A stretch of 64,000 nucleotides of DNA from Paenibacillus sp. FSL R7-0337 (lineage in GTDB: Bacteria; Bacillota; Bacilli; Paenibacillales; Paenibacillaceae), in NCBI RefSeq assembly GCF_037969875.1, contig NZ_CP150218.1, positions 5,456,001 through 5,520,000 of the forward strand, written 5' to 3'. Below are positions 8,019 to 16,465 of the stretch, piece by piece. The notes beneath the pieces are model-generated. The model did no database searches. It saw only the letters and a program-made list of their open reading frames with translations, and was not told where the DNA came from. Position 1 is the first letter of the stretch. Each line of letters opens with the position of its first letter. The translations under genes and the position numbers were made by a program.

Positions 8019-9964
8019 ACAGTCTCACCCCGCATCAGTTTCTTTTCTGTAGCTGCAATCTCTTCTACAGGAATGTAGTAGCCTTGGTCCTTATCGAAGG
8101 ACATGAAGGCCAGCACGACCAGGATTCCAATCCCGGAGACAATCGCCGGAATCCACATGCTGAATACCAGGAAGAAGCCAAGGAAGAAGAAGACTACACC
8201 GAGTATGAACGGCTTGCCGGTATTGCTTGGCATATGAATCTTGGTGTATTTAGTATCTGTATACAGCGGAATATTCTCGTGCTTCGCAGACCATAGAGCA
8301 TCGCGCGTCTCAACCTTAGGCACAATGGCGAAGTTGTAGAGCGGGATCGGACTGTGCGTAGCCCATTCCAGTGTCCGGCCATCCCAAGGATCGTTGGTCG
8401 TATCTCTTGGCATATAGCGGGTACTCCAGTAAATATTGTAGACCAGGATCACGAAGCCGATGGCGAGCCCGACGGCCCCGACGAAGCTCAGCATATTGAG
8501 CGGACCGAAGCCTGATTCCTCCGAGTACGTATACATACGCCGCGTCATTCCCATCAGACCCAGGAAGAACAGCGGGAAGAAGGTTACGTTAAAGGAAATG
8601 ATGATCCACCAGAAGGCATGCTTGCCCAGCCGTTCATTCAGGCGGAAGCCGAACACTTTAGGGAACCAGTAGTGGAACCCGGCGATGACAGCGAACACAG
8701 CACCCGGAATCAGCACGTAGTGGAAATGCGCAACCAGGAACATCGTGTTGTGATACTGGTAATCGGCGCTGGCCATCGCCAGCATGACGCCCGTCACCCC
8801 GCCGATCGTAAAGATCGGGATAAAGGCCAGCGTGTACAGCATCGGGGTCGTGAAGGTAATCCTGCCCTTTCGCAGGGTGAATAGCCAGTTGAATATTTTG
8901 ACCCCGGTAGGTACTGCTATGGCCATCGTTGTTATCGAGAAGAAGCTGTTGACCATGGCACCTTGACCCATCGTATAGAAATGGTGCGCCCATACGAGGA
9001 AGGACAGGAGCGAGATGATCAGCATACTGAATACCATGGAGGTATAGCCGTACAGGTTCTTCTTCGAGAAGGTGGCGATAATCTCACTATAAATACCGAA
9101 CGCCGGAAGGATTACGATATAGACCTCCGGATGTCCCCAGACCCAGAACAGGTTGGCCCAGAGCATATCCATCCCGCCGTTGGCCATCGTGAAGAACTGG
9201 GAGCCGAAGAGGCGGTCGAACATCATCATCGCCAGCGCTACGGTAAGAACCGGGAAGGCAAAGACAATAATAACGTTGGTGATCAGTACGGACCAGGTGA
9301 ACATCGGCATCTTCATCAGCGTCATGCCTGGTGCGCGCATTTTGAGAATTGTTACGATAAAGTTAACCCCGGTGATCAGCGTGCCGATACCGGATATTTG
9401 CAGAGCCAGAGAGTAGTAGTTGTTCCCTACGGTCGGGCTGAATTCAAGACTCGCCAGCGGGAAGTACGCTGACCAGCCCGCATCCGGCGAGCCGCCGATG
9501 ACGAACGAAATGTTCAGCAGCATGGCGCCCATGAAGAAGAGCCAGAAGCTGACGGCGTTCAGCCGCGGGAAGGCAACGTCCCGTGCACCGATCTGCAGTG
9601 GAATGATTACGTTCATCAGACCGATGATGAACGGCATGGCCATGAAGAGAATCATGATCAGACCATGGGTGGTGAAGACCTCATTGTAATGCTGCGCATC
9701 GAGGAATTTCATTTCCGGCGCAGCCGTCTGCAGACGCATCATCATCGCATCTACACCGCCGCGGAACAGCATCAGCAGCGCCGCGAGGATGTACATGATC
9801 CCGATTTTTTTGTGGTCAACCGTGGTCAGCCATTCGCGCCACAGATAGCCCCATTTCTTGAAATAGGTAAGCCCTACGAGAATCCCGATGGTTGCCAGTG
9901 CAATACTGATCATGGCCCCGTATATCAAGGGTTCGCCGTGAACCTTAAATTTGTCTAAATCCAT
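8015..9964 (-). CDS. qoxB: Quinol oxidase subunit I (heme-copper catalytic subunit)
   Basis: Catalytic subunit that reduces oxygen to water with electrons from menaquinol and pumps protons. The 649 residues carry twelve or more helices. Recognisable sites are THGLIMILFMAMP with the low-spin heme ligand region, WGHPEVYIVILP with the His-Tyr cross-linked CuB ligand pair, the HH pair in VWAHHFYTMG, and HFHYVLIPGA with the heme-ligand histidines near residue 410-425. Start ATG is preceded by AAAGGAG. It is the second gene of the operon. Confidence 0.96.
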   Translation of the reverse strand: MDLDKFKVHGEPLIYGAMISIALATIGILVGLTYFKKWGYLWREWLTTVDHKKIGIMYILAALLMLFRGGVDAMMMRLQTAAPEMKFLDAQHYNEVFTTHGLIMILFMAMPFIIGLMNVIIPLQIGARDVAFPRLNAVSFWLFFMGAMLLNISFVIGGSPDAGWSAYFPLASLEFSPTVGNNYYSLALQISGIGTLITGVNFIVTILKMRAPGMTLMKMPMFTWSVLITNVIIVFAFPVLTVALAMMMFDRLFGSQFFTMANGGMDMLWANLFWVWGHPEVYIVILPAFGIYSEIIATFSKKNLYGYTSMVFSMLIISLLSFLVWAHHFYTMGQGAMVNSFFSITTMAIAVPTGVKIFNWLFTLRKGRITFTTPMLYTLAFIPIFTIGGVTGVMLAMASADYQYHNTMFLVAHFHYVLIPGAVFAVIAGFHYWFPKVFGFRLNERLGKHAFWWIIISFNVTFFPLFFLGLMGMTRRMYTYSEESGFGPLNMLSFVGAVGLAIGFVILVYNIYWSTRYMPRDTTNDPWDGRTLEWATHSPIPLYNFAIVPKVETRDALWSAKHENIPLYTDTKYTKIHMPSNTGKPFILGVVFFFLGFFLVFSMWIPAIVSGIGILVVLAFMSFDKDQGYYIPVEEIAATEKKLMRGETV

Positions 9965-10008
9965 TAGGGTAGCTCCTTTCAGTGTGTTGCATTAAGCTCT
10001 TCAGAGAG

Positions 10009-11025
10009 CTAGTGTCCTTCGTGTGTGCTTTCATCCACAGGGGAGCTTGGCAGCGGCTGATCGACTTCCGGATCAGGCTTGCTGTCGAATTCCGTTCCGC
10101 TGGACGGCTCGGGAGACGGATGAATTTCCTTGTTATCCTGATGCTCCTGATTGCCGTTGTCCATATCCATCTCCTTGCCGCCGCCGCTCATATGCTCGCC
10201 GTGGTCTCCAGGAGGCGGGCTGAACTCCAGATGGGTGGAGGAATACGTTTTGCGTCCGAGATAATCCGTGGCCAGCAGGCCCTTGAATTCTTCCTCAGTC
10301 AGCTTAGGCGCAGTTTCCTTCACTTCCTTCACCCAGTCCTCGTAACCCTTGTTACTCAGGACAAGCGCTTCGAATTCCATGTGGGCGAAGCCTTTACCGC
10401 TGAAGTTAGCGTTCTTTCCGATATAAGAGCCTTCTGTATCAGCGGAGAGATGAAGCGTTGTCAGCATGTCGCTCATGGCGTACTTTTGGCCGGCAAGCTG
10501 TGGAATCCAGAGACTGGTAATGGTGCCGAATGAGTACATTCTGAATTCTACCGCACGATGCACCGGCATATTCACGTAGTTAACCGTCTCGATCCCTTCC
10601 TCAGGGTAGCTGAAATGCCATTTCCAGTTGGAAGAGGAAGCATAGATGACCAGCGGAGTCTGATCTTGATAGTCCGCAGCCACATTCTCCACTTCGTTAG
10701 TCGTCTTGACGGTAACAACGGACAGGAAGGCTACGATGATAATCGGAATGATAATCCAGATGGCCTCCAGTACCTTGTTGCCTTCCTCATGTTCAGGGAT
10801 GTAGCCCTCATTACTCTTCTTCGCACGATATTTCACCAGTACAAAGATATACAGAATGTAGACAACAGCCAGAACCCCGAGCATTACAAGAATAGAGAGC
10901 AAGATGGTGTCAGATAACGTCCTTGCAGACGGCCCCTTCGGGTTCAAAACAGCGATTGAGCTGCATCCCGGCAGGAGAAGGATCAGGCTTAAAAACAAAG
11001 CGTATAACGGTCCCTTTTTTTTCAT
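10009..11025 (-). CDS. qoxA: Quinol oxidase subunit II (lipoprotein), with long acidic/His-rich tail
   Basis: A 338-residue lipoprotein with lipobox LLLPGC (Cys21), two membrane helices (about 43-68 and 88-107) and an external cupredoxin domain (about 120-255). The region that in cytochrome c oxidases carries the CuA Cys ligands reads NANFSGKGFAHMEFEAL, with no cysteines, so this is a quinol oxidase. Beyond the usual fold there is a C-terminal tail of about 70 residues rich in Asp, Glu, His, Pro and Gly (PPPGDHGEHMSGGGKEMDMD and so on). GGAAGGAG lies 7 nt before ATG. It is the first gene of qoxABCD; the promoter must lie in the long AT-rich gap upstream. Confidence 0.93.
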   Translation of the reverse strand: MKKKGPLYALFLSLILLLPGCSSIAVLNPKGPSARTLSDTILLSILVMLGVLAVVYILYIFVLVKYRAKKSNEGYIPEHEEGNKVLEAIWIIIPIIIVAFLSVVTVKTTNEVENVAADYQDQTPLVIYASSSNWKWHFSYPEEGIETVNYVNMPVHRAVEFRMYSFGTITSLWIPQLAGQKYAMSDMLTTLHLSADTEGSYIGKNANFSGKGFAHMEFEALVLSNKGYEDWVKEVKETAPKLTEEEFKGLLATDYLGRKTYSSTHLEFSPPPGDHGEHMSGGGKEMDMDNGNQEHQDNKEIHPSPEPSSGTEFDSKPDPEVDQPLPSSPVDESTHEGH

Positions 11026-11524
11026 ATAGAACTCCTTCCTTCAATACTACTTTTCATTCGCCGTTCATTAACGGGAGTACATTGATCTGTATCTATAGTA
11101 AGAACTACTTACCCATAATGCAAAATACATATTTTGTATAAAAGTATAAAAAAGACCTTAAAAATGGCGAACAAGTTAAATATGTGTGATCAAATTGTTA
11201 CAACTCCCTAAGGGTATGATAAAGATCACTGTAGTGGCGCACTTTAGCTAATTTTAAGGTTGTTCAATTTTTGTTCAAAATATCGATATTGTTATTAATA
11301 TTGTCACAATTATTCTGCGCCAAAAACCGCTGATTTAACCGTGTAACGCTTGCTGTGACAGCATTCGACGAGATTTGCGTGCTTTCTGAAAATTATGGCG
11401 AACCCTCATTTATCATTGCACAAGAGTAACAATTTTTTAGCTTCCGGTTACAATCTCTCAAATTACGTTGAAAGTATATATGATAAAGTAATAGATAAAT
11501 ATACATAGATTGGAGACTGCTGCT
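11026..11524. other. AT-rich divergent regulatory region between qoxA and the deacetylase gene
   Basis: About 500 bp with no gene that I can support. It must hold the promoters of the minus-strand qox operon and the plus-strand deacetylase. It contains several TGTGA/TCACA-like fragments and AT-rich stretches, but no well-formed symmetric box and no convincing -35/-10 pair that I would assign. Confidence 0.4.
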
Positions 11525-12679
11525 GTGCGTATCAAGAAAATTCTGCTCTTATTCATGTCTTTATTCCTAATCATGGGGCTTGTGCAGGTCCCGGCTAATG
11601 CTAAAGGTGATAGCGCTATTCTTAAGCTCGGAGTCAACGATAAATTAAGTAAGGTTGAAGCTGTTTCCGTAAAAGGCACCTATTATGTACCGCTGCGTGC
11701 ACTTGCGGATGAGCTGAAATGGACCCTTACCGGAATGACGGACGGAATTCAAGTAGCCGGCGGAACGGGTTCGCTTACCCTGCTGAGCAAGGACGGAGGT
11801 GCCGTGCTTAAGGATGGCACTACTGTGCCTATGAGCACTTTCGTGCAGGACGGCAAACTCATGGCTCCGCTGAAGGTTAGCGGGTACCTCGGGTATAGCA
11901 TTTCCTACGCGGGAGATAAATATTTACTTCGTGTGAAGGACGGCTCGGCGCAGCTTACCGATGCAGTGTTTACCGATAAATATGCTGCCGACCTGAAGCC
12001 GAAGGCTCCAGTGGCTCCAGTGACTCCTGCCACTCCCGTTACACCCACTGAGCCGGGCAAGCCGGGCCGGACCGTATACCTGACCTTCGACGATGGCCCG
12101 TCAGCGACGACTGGTGAGTTGCTGGATATCCTGCACAAATATGACGTACAGGCGACCTTCTTCATGCTGGGGAACAACATGAATGAGCATCCCGCCCAAG
12201 TAAAGCGGATTGCTAAGGAAGGCTATGGCTTAGCGCTGCATGGTGTGACCCACCGCAAGGAGAAGTTCTATGCCTCTCCTGCAGCGGCGCTTGCCGAGAT
12301 GTCAGGGGCCAATGCAACATTGAAGAAGCTGACGGGAGTAAGCACCCCACTGATCCGTACGCCATACGGAAGCAAGCCCTATTTCACCAAGTCCTTCCGC
12401 GATAAAGTCCTGACGCAGGGATACCATCTCTGGGACTGGAACGTGGATTCCTATGACTGGAAATACAAACAGAACAGCGACAGAATCTATAACACCGTGA
12501 TGGATCAGGTGAATAAGCTGAAGGCGTCCAAGACGAATCCGGTAATTCTGATGCATGACCAGAAGGCTACACTCAAGGTGCTGCCGCGTATTCTGGAGAA
12601 GCTGAAGAAGGAAGGCTATACCTTCAAGCTCATTACGAAGGATATGGAGCCGCTCAATTTCTGGAAGGATAAACGCTGA
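11525..12679 (+). CDS. Secreted polysaccharide deacetylase with stalk domain
   Basis: Metal-dependent N-deacetylase of the NodB family (carbohydrate esterase 4), exported. GTG 11525 is chosen because GGAG at 11512-11515 sits 9 nt upstream and the protein then begins MRIKKILLLF, a good signal peptide. A TTG at 11510 would place that site inside the gene. After the signal comes a copper-amine-oxidase-like stalk domain (about 28-150) and a Pro/Thr linker. The NodB domain follows with TFDDGP (about 186-191, Asp-Asp), HGVTH (His-x3-His, about 239-243), RTPYGS (about 278), DWNVDSYDW and ILMHD. All five catalytic motifs are present. The substrate is probably peptidoglycan or an exopolysaccharide. 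Confidence 0.92.
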   Translation: MRIKKILLLFMSLFLIMGLVQVPANAKGDSAILKLGVNDKLSKVEAVSVKGTYYVPLRALADELKWTLTGMTDGIQVAGGTGSLTLLSKDGGAVLKDGTTVPMSTFVQDGKLMAPLKVSGYLGYSISYAGDKYLLRVKDGSAQLTDAVFTDKYAADLKPKAPVAPVTPATPVTPTEPGKPGRTVYLTFDDGPSATTGELLDILHKYDVQATFFMLGNNMNEHPAQVKRIAKEGYGLALHGVTHRKEKFYASPAAALAEMSGANATLKKLTGVSTPLIRTPYGSKPYFTKSFRDKVLTQGYHLWDWNVDSYDWKYKQNSDRIYNTVMDQVNKLKASKTNPVILMHDQKATLKVLPRILEKLKKEGYTFKLITKDMEPLNFWKDKR

Positions 12680-12697
12680 TCCGCAAGGGTCAATAAA

Positions 12698-12740
12698 GAA
12701 AGAGCAAGCTGCGGGGTACCTGCAGGCTTGCTCTTTTTTT
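12698..12740. terminator. Intrinsic terminator after the deacetylase gene
   Basis: AAAGAGCAAGC pairs with GCTTGCTCTTT, followed by a T-run; the loop is GC-rich. The gene on the other side (tetR-like) converges and could use the same hairpin, whose left flank is A-rich. Confidence 0.9.
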
Positions 12741-12768
12741 GAGGAAATGTATAGAGAAAAGGCAGTTG

Positions 12769-13386
12769 TTACTTATACAGATATTGCACCAGCATATGAA
12801 CCAGCTCTGACTTCAGCCGGTCCACAGCGATCCGCTGCGGCGAGAAGGAGATAAAGTCTACAATCGCGCTCACTGACTCGAACACAATGATCGAAGCTGC
12901 CTCCGTATCTTCGGTCTTCAGTTCATCCTGTCCCATCTGAAGATAGGTCAGCGTCTTGAGCCGGCCGGACTCGTACTGGGCATCCATCAGCTGCTTGATA
13001 GCCTCATCGCTGTGATACATAATATTCAGATCCTTATGGTACCCGATAAATGCCTTATGCGCGAGCAGAAGCGTGTCTATCAGATGCAGGATCAGGTCCG
13101 TACGTTCAATCGTATTGAAATTAATCTCTGCCATCGACCGCTCGACCTCGGCCATCAGCTCATCCCCGTACATGTGGAGCACCTCAATAAATACGGCCCT
13201 TTTATCCACAAAATAGGAGTAGAAGCTCCCGGTCGAGACCCCGGCTGCCGCTGCAATCTCCTTCGTATTCGTCTGATAGAAACCCTTGTCCGAGAATAGC
13301 TGCATCGCGGCCCGGATAATGGCTTCCTTCGTTCGTATACTGCGCTCCTGCTGCGGAGTTCTAATCTTGTCCTCTGTTTCACCCAT
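12769..13386 (-). CDS. TetR-family repressor of the adjacent efflux gene
   Basis: A 205-residue one-domain regulator with the N-terminal TetR helix-turn-helix at about residues 15-62 (IRAAMQLFSDKGFYQTNTKE, then VSTGSFYSYFVDKRAVF). The C-terminal ligand domain is variable. It is divergently transcribed from an MFS drug-efflux gene. The 155 bp between them holds three copies of the same palindrome TGAAC-N4-GTTCA (third copy with one mismatch). One lies next to this gene's -35 box and one inside the efflux promoter, so autoregulation plus repression of the pump is the natural reading. Confidence 0.9.
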   Translation of the reverse strand: MGETEDKIRTPQQERSIRTKEAIIRAAMQLFSDKGFYQTNTKEIAAAAGVSTGSFYSYFVDKRAVFIEVLHMYGDELMAEVERSMAEINFNTIERTDLILHLIDTLLLAHKAFIGYHKDLNIMYHSDEAIKQLMDAQYESGRLKTLTYLQMGQDELKTEDTEAASIIVFESVSAIVDFISFSPQRIAVDRLKSELVHMLVQYLYK

Positions 13387-13412
13387 ATCGTAAGGTCCCC
13401 CTCATAGTACAG

Positions 13413-13441
13413 ATTGTAGTGGAGTGGTTTTGCGCTGTCAA
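13413..13441 (-). promoter_or_regulatory. Promoter of the TetR-family gene
   Basis: On the minus strand TTGACA (13436-13441) and TACAAT (13413-13418) are separated by exactly 17 bp, close to the sigma-A consensus. The operator copy at 13449-13462 lies 7 bp upstream of the -35 box. Confidence 0.8.
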
Positions 13442-13448
13442 TAAAAGT

Positions 13449-13521
13449 TGAACAGGAGTTCATTTTTTGATTGACAAATATGAACTAGGGTTCATATAAT
13501 CTGAATATGAACTCTATTTCA
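13449..13521. promoter_or_regulatory. Three TetR-type operators (TGAAC-N4-GTTCA)
   Basis: Copies are TGAACAGGAGTTCA (13449-13462), TGAACTAGGGTTCA (13481-13494) and TGAACTCTATTTCA (13508-13521). Centres are 32 and 27 bp apart. The middle copy fills the spacer between the -35 and -10 of the efflux promoter, and its arms extend to TATGAAC/GTTCATA. The third lies over the likely start of transcription. This placement predicts tight repression. Confidence 0.85.
13471..13500 (+). promoter_or_regulatory. Promoter of the MFS efflux gene
   Basis: TTGACA (13471-13476) and TATAAT (13495-13500), both perfect sigma-A consensus hexamers, 18 bp apart. The middle operator lies exactly between them. Confidence 0.9.
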
Positions 13522-13541
13522 TATTTCAGGAGATGATCGAT

Positions 13542-14990
13542 ATGGGGATTGGGATGCGCAGAGCTTTATCCTTTACGGCGATTGTGCTGGGCTTTTTCAT
13601 GGCGCTGCTGGATACAACCATTATTAATATTGCCCTGCCGGAGATGACCCGCCAGTTCGGGGGGAGTGTGTCGCAGGTATCCTGGGTGATGAACGGCTAT
13701 AACCTGGCATTTGCCGTATTCATCCTGACTGCCTCGCGTCTGGCCGATCAATTCGGACGGAAGAAGGTATTCCTCATTGGCGTGGGGGTGTTCACACTGA
13801 GCTCTCTGCTGGCCGGACTCTCCACTTCACTTGGCATGCTGATTCTGTTCAGGGTCATTCAAGGCTTGGCGGGAGCCATTATTGTGCCGGTTACAATTCC
13901 GCTAAGCACCACCACCTTCCCCAAAGAAATGCACGGGCTGATTATAGGCATATGGGGAGCCGTCTCGGGAGTGGCTGCGGCAAGCGGTCCGGCACTTGGC
14001 GGAATACTGACACAGAAGCTGAGCTGGGAGTGGATTTTTTTTGTGAACGTACCGCTTGGGCTGCTGAGTATAGGGCTGACCGCTATGTTCATTCAGGAGT
14101 CACGGGATGATTCAGCAGGGCGGTCCATAGACTATGGCGGAATGCTGGGGATTACAGGCGGGATGTTCTGCATTACATATGCCCTGATTAAAGTGCAGGA
14201 TTACGGCTGGAGCTCGCGCACGTTCCTGGGACTGATGGCTGCGGGGGTGCTGTGTTTGGTGTTCTTTTTTCTTACGCAGTCTAAGGGGAAGGAGCCGATG
14301 CTGCCCCTGTCCCTGCTGAAGATCAGGGCCTTCAACAGTACCTCGGTATCGATGATCGTGCTGGGGGCGGCGCTGATGAATATTTCGCTGCTGACCTCCT
14401 TTTATCTGACCCGGGTGATGGGGGTGTCGGAGCTGAGGGCAGGGCTGGTCCTCTCAACTATGGCCTTAGGCTCCATCGCCAGCTCGGCTGTATCCGGGCC
14501 GCTGTCTGCGAAATACGGCAGCAGTCTGTTCGCCGCAGCGGGAATGGTGCTGATTGGCGGTGCCACCTATTCCATGAGCGGACTTGAGGCCGACTCTACG
14601 CTGGGTGCGGTGATGCTACGGCTTGCAGTGACCGGCTTTGGCGTGGGGCTCTCGATGGCACCAGTGATGTCATCGGCGATCCGGGTCGTTCCTGAAGACA
14701 AGGTGGGCATAGCTTCGGGAGTGACTAATATGGCGAAGGCGTTGGGGAGTGTACTCGGCGTGGCTATCATCGTCACTGTGCTCCAGCATAATACAACCCG
14801 GGAGCTGAGCGCGGCGAACTCCGCAGACGCAGAGGCCGGGACCGTGGCAATAAGACAGCAACAGGCGGCTGTGGATGCGTTCAGTCAGACCTATAAGTTC
14901 GCAGGCTACCTGCTCCTCCCGGGTATAGGCGCTGCCCTGTTCAGCGATGAACGCAGACAGCGGCTTAGCAGCAGCGTTCATGTTCAATAG
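13542..14990 (+). CDS. MFS drug efflux transporter (DHA2/EmrB-QacA type)
   Basis: A 482-residue proton-driven exporter with about 14 hydrophobic segments, characteristic of the DHA2 family. Family motifs visible are LDTTIINIALPEM near the N-terminus, RLADQFGRKKVF in the loop after helix 2 (motif A) and GPALGGIL in helix 5 (motif C). ATG 13542 is preferred over 13533 since AGGAG at 13528-13532 is then 9 nt away. It is controlled by the divergent TetR-type regulator. The drug is unknown. Confidence 0.9.
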   Translation: MGIGMRRALSFTAIVLGFFMALLDTTIINIALPEMTRQFGGSVSQVSWVMNGYNLAFAVFILTASRLADQFGRKKVFLIGVGVFTLSSLLAGLSTSLGMLILFRVIQGLAGAIIVPVTIPLSTTTFPKEMHGLIIGIWGAVSGVAAASGPALGGILTQKLSWEWIFFVNVPLGLLSIGLTAMFIQESRDDSAGRSIDYGGMLGITGGMFCITYALIKVQDYGWSSRTFLGLMAAGVLCLVFFFLTQSKGKEPMLPLSLLKIRAFNSTSVSMIVLGAALMNISLLTSFYLTRVMGVSELRAGLVLSTMALGSIASSAVSGPLSAKYGSSLFAAAGMVLIGGATYSMSGLEADSTLGAVMLRLAVTGFGVGLSMAPVMSSAIRVVPEDKVGIASGVTNMAKALGSVLGVAIIVTVLQHNTTRELSAANSADAEAGTVAIRQQQAAVDAFSQTYKFAGYLLLPGIGAALFSDERRQRLSSSVHVQ

Positions 14991-15010
14991 AAGAGTCCCA
15001 CTAAGCAATC

Positions 15011-15050
15011 ATAACCCCCATCTGTCCAGGGCAGGCAGGTGGGGGTTATT
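15011..15050 (+). terminator. Intrinsic terminator after the efflux gene
   Basis: ATAACCCCCA pairs with TGGGGGTTAT, with inner CTG/CAG pairing; the T-tract after it is short. Confidence 0.65.
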
Positions 15051-15090
15051 TGCGTGATACGCTGGAACTAGACAGAGTAAAAGTTAATGA

Positions 15091-15119
15091 TTGACATTAA
15101 TTCTTATCTGTATTAATAA
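15091..15119 (+). promoter_or_regulatory. Promoter of the GntR/ABC operon
   Basis: TTGACA (15091-15096) followed after 17 bp by TAATAA (15114-15119). The -10 is weaker than consensus. It lies 62 bp before the regulator's ATG. I see no clear operator palindrome. Confidence 0.6.
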
Positions 15120-15180
15120 TAGTAGTACAGTTAACACAGTTGAATAGCCGGATCACAGGTCCGAAGAAAGGAGGACTGTC

Positions 15181-15570
15181 ATGTTCGAGTTGGATGTACG
15201 CAGCCGCAAGCCGATCTATGAGCAGCTGACCGACAAGGTGAAAGAGTTGATTATGCATGGTATTCTGCGGGCGGATGAACAGCTGCCTTCGGTGCGGGCG
15301 TTATCCTCGCAGCTTACAGTCAATCCCAATACGATTCAGAAAGCCTACCGGGAGCTTGAGCGTGAGGGGTATATCTATTCGCTGCAGGGCAAGGGCAACT
15401 TCGTAGCCGCGCTGCAGCAGGGCCAAAGTGAGAGCAAACGGGCAGAGCTGAAGGAAGAACTGCTGCGGCTGATGGCAGAAGCAGTCTACCTTGGGTTCAC
15501 GGAGACGGAAATCAGTTCCCTGTACCGCCAGGCGCTGGATATGAGAAGAGAGGAGAGCAGCCATGATTGA
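15181..15570 (+). CDS. GntR-family regulator, YtrA type
   Basis: A 129-residue repressor with an N-terminal winged helix (about 10-75: PIYEQLTDKVKELIMHGIL, then LPSVRALSSQLTVNPNTIQK) and a short helical C-terminal part, the compact YtrA layout. AAGGAGG lies 9 nt before ATG. It overlaps an ABC ATPase by 8 bp. YtrA relatives repress their own ABC operon and respond to cell-wall-active antibiotics, so the same arrangement is expected here by analogy. Confidence 0.9.
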   Translation: MFELDVRSRKPIYEQLTDKVKELIMHGILRADEQLPSVRALSSQLTVNPNTIQKAYRELEREGYIYSLQGKGNFVAALQQGQSESKRAELKEELLRLMAEAVYLGFTETEISSLYRQALDMRREESSHD

Positions 15571-16465
15571 GATACGCGGAGTGAACAAGATTTTTCAGGA
15601 GGAAAAGGCTGTGAACGGCCTCTCGCTGACGGTACCCAAAGGGGCCATCTACGGATTGCTGGGATCTAACGGAGCAGGCAAAACCACGCTCCTGAAGATG
15701 CTTGTGGGCATCTATCGTCCAGATACAGGGAGTGTCAAGGTAGGCGGGCAGCCCGTCTATGAATCACCGGAGGTCAAGCGAAGTCTGTTCTTCATGCCGG
15801 ACAGCCCGTACTTCTTCCCGCAGGCTACGATGAAAAGTATGGCGGAATTCTACCGCTCAATCTATACAGGGTGGAGTCAAAAAAGATACGAGGAGTTGGT
15901 TACAGTGTTCCGGCTCGATCCCCGGCGCAGACTCAGCCGCTTCTCCAAAGGGATGCAGCGGCAGGCCGCCTTCCTGCTGGCGCTTAGCTGCAAGCCGGAT
16001 GCGCTGATTATGGATGAGCCGATCGACGGCCTGGACCCGGTGATGCGCCGCCAGATCAAGAATCTGCTGTTCCAGGAAGTCGCCGAGCGCGAGCTTACCG
16101 TGCTGATCTCCTCGCATAATCTGCGCGAGATTGAGGATCTGTGCGACCATGTCGGCATTATGCATGAGGGCCGGATGCTGGTGGAGAAGGATCTGGACGA
16201 TCTAAAGGCCGACACGCACAAGATTCAGGTCGCTTTCCGTGACGTACGTCATGCGGCGGCGCTGGAATCCAAGCTGCAGATCCTCCATCAGGAGCAGCGG
16301 GGAAGCGTTAGCCTGTACATTGTAAAAGGAGAGCGGGAGCGGATCAGTCAGGCTTTTCATGTCTATGACCCGTATGTGTATGACCTGCTTCCGCTGACGC
16401 TTGAGGAAATCTTTATCTATGAAATGGGGGATGCCGGTTATGACGCGCAGCCGATTATTCTGTAA
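15563..16465 (+). CDS. ABC transporter ATP-binding protein (YtrB-like)
   Basis: A 300-residue ATPase with Walker A GSNGAGKTT (about 34-42), Walker B ALIMDEPIDGLD (about 147-158) and the switch histidine in ISSHNLREIE. The signature loop reads FSKGMQRQ instead of LSGGQ, common in this subfamily. The C-terminal about 80 residues form a regulatory extension. It overlaps both neighbours (8 bp with the regulator, 26 bp with the permease), so the three genes form one tightly coupled operon. Confidence 0.9.
   Translation: MIEIRGVNKIFQEEKAVNGLSLTVPKGAIYGLLGSNGAGKTTLLKMLVGIYRPDTGSVKVGGQPVYESPEVKRSLFFMPDSPYFFPQATMKSMAEFYRSIYTGWSQKRYEELVTVFRLDPRRRLSRFSKGMQRQAAFLLALSCKPDALIMDEPIDGLDPVMRRQIKNLLFQEVAERELTVLISSHNLREIEDLCDHVGIMHEGRMLVEKDLDDLKADTHKIQVAFRDVRHAAALESKLQILHQEQRGSVSLYIVKGERERISQAFHVYDPYVYDLLPLTLEEIFIYEMGDAGYDAQPIIL

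Noticed and set aside
11150..11320. Fnr- or ResD-like boxes upstream of qoxA
   Set aside because: TGTGA and TCACA fragments exist but are not arranged with correct spacing and symmetry. AT-rich sequence gives such matches by chance.
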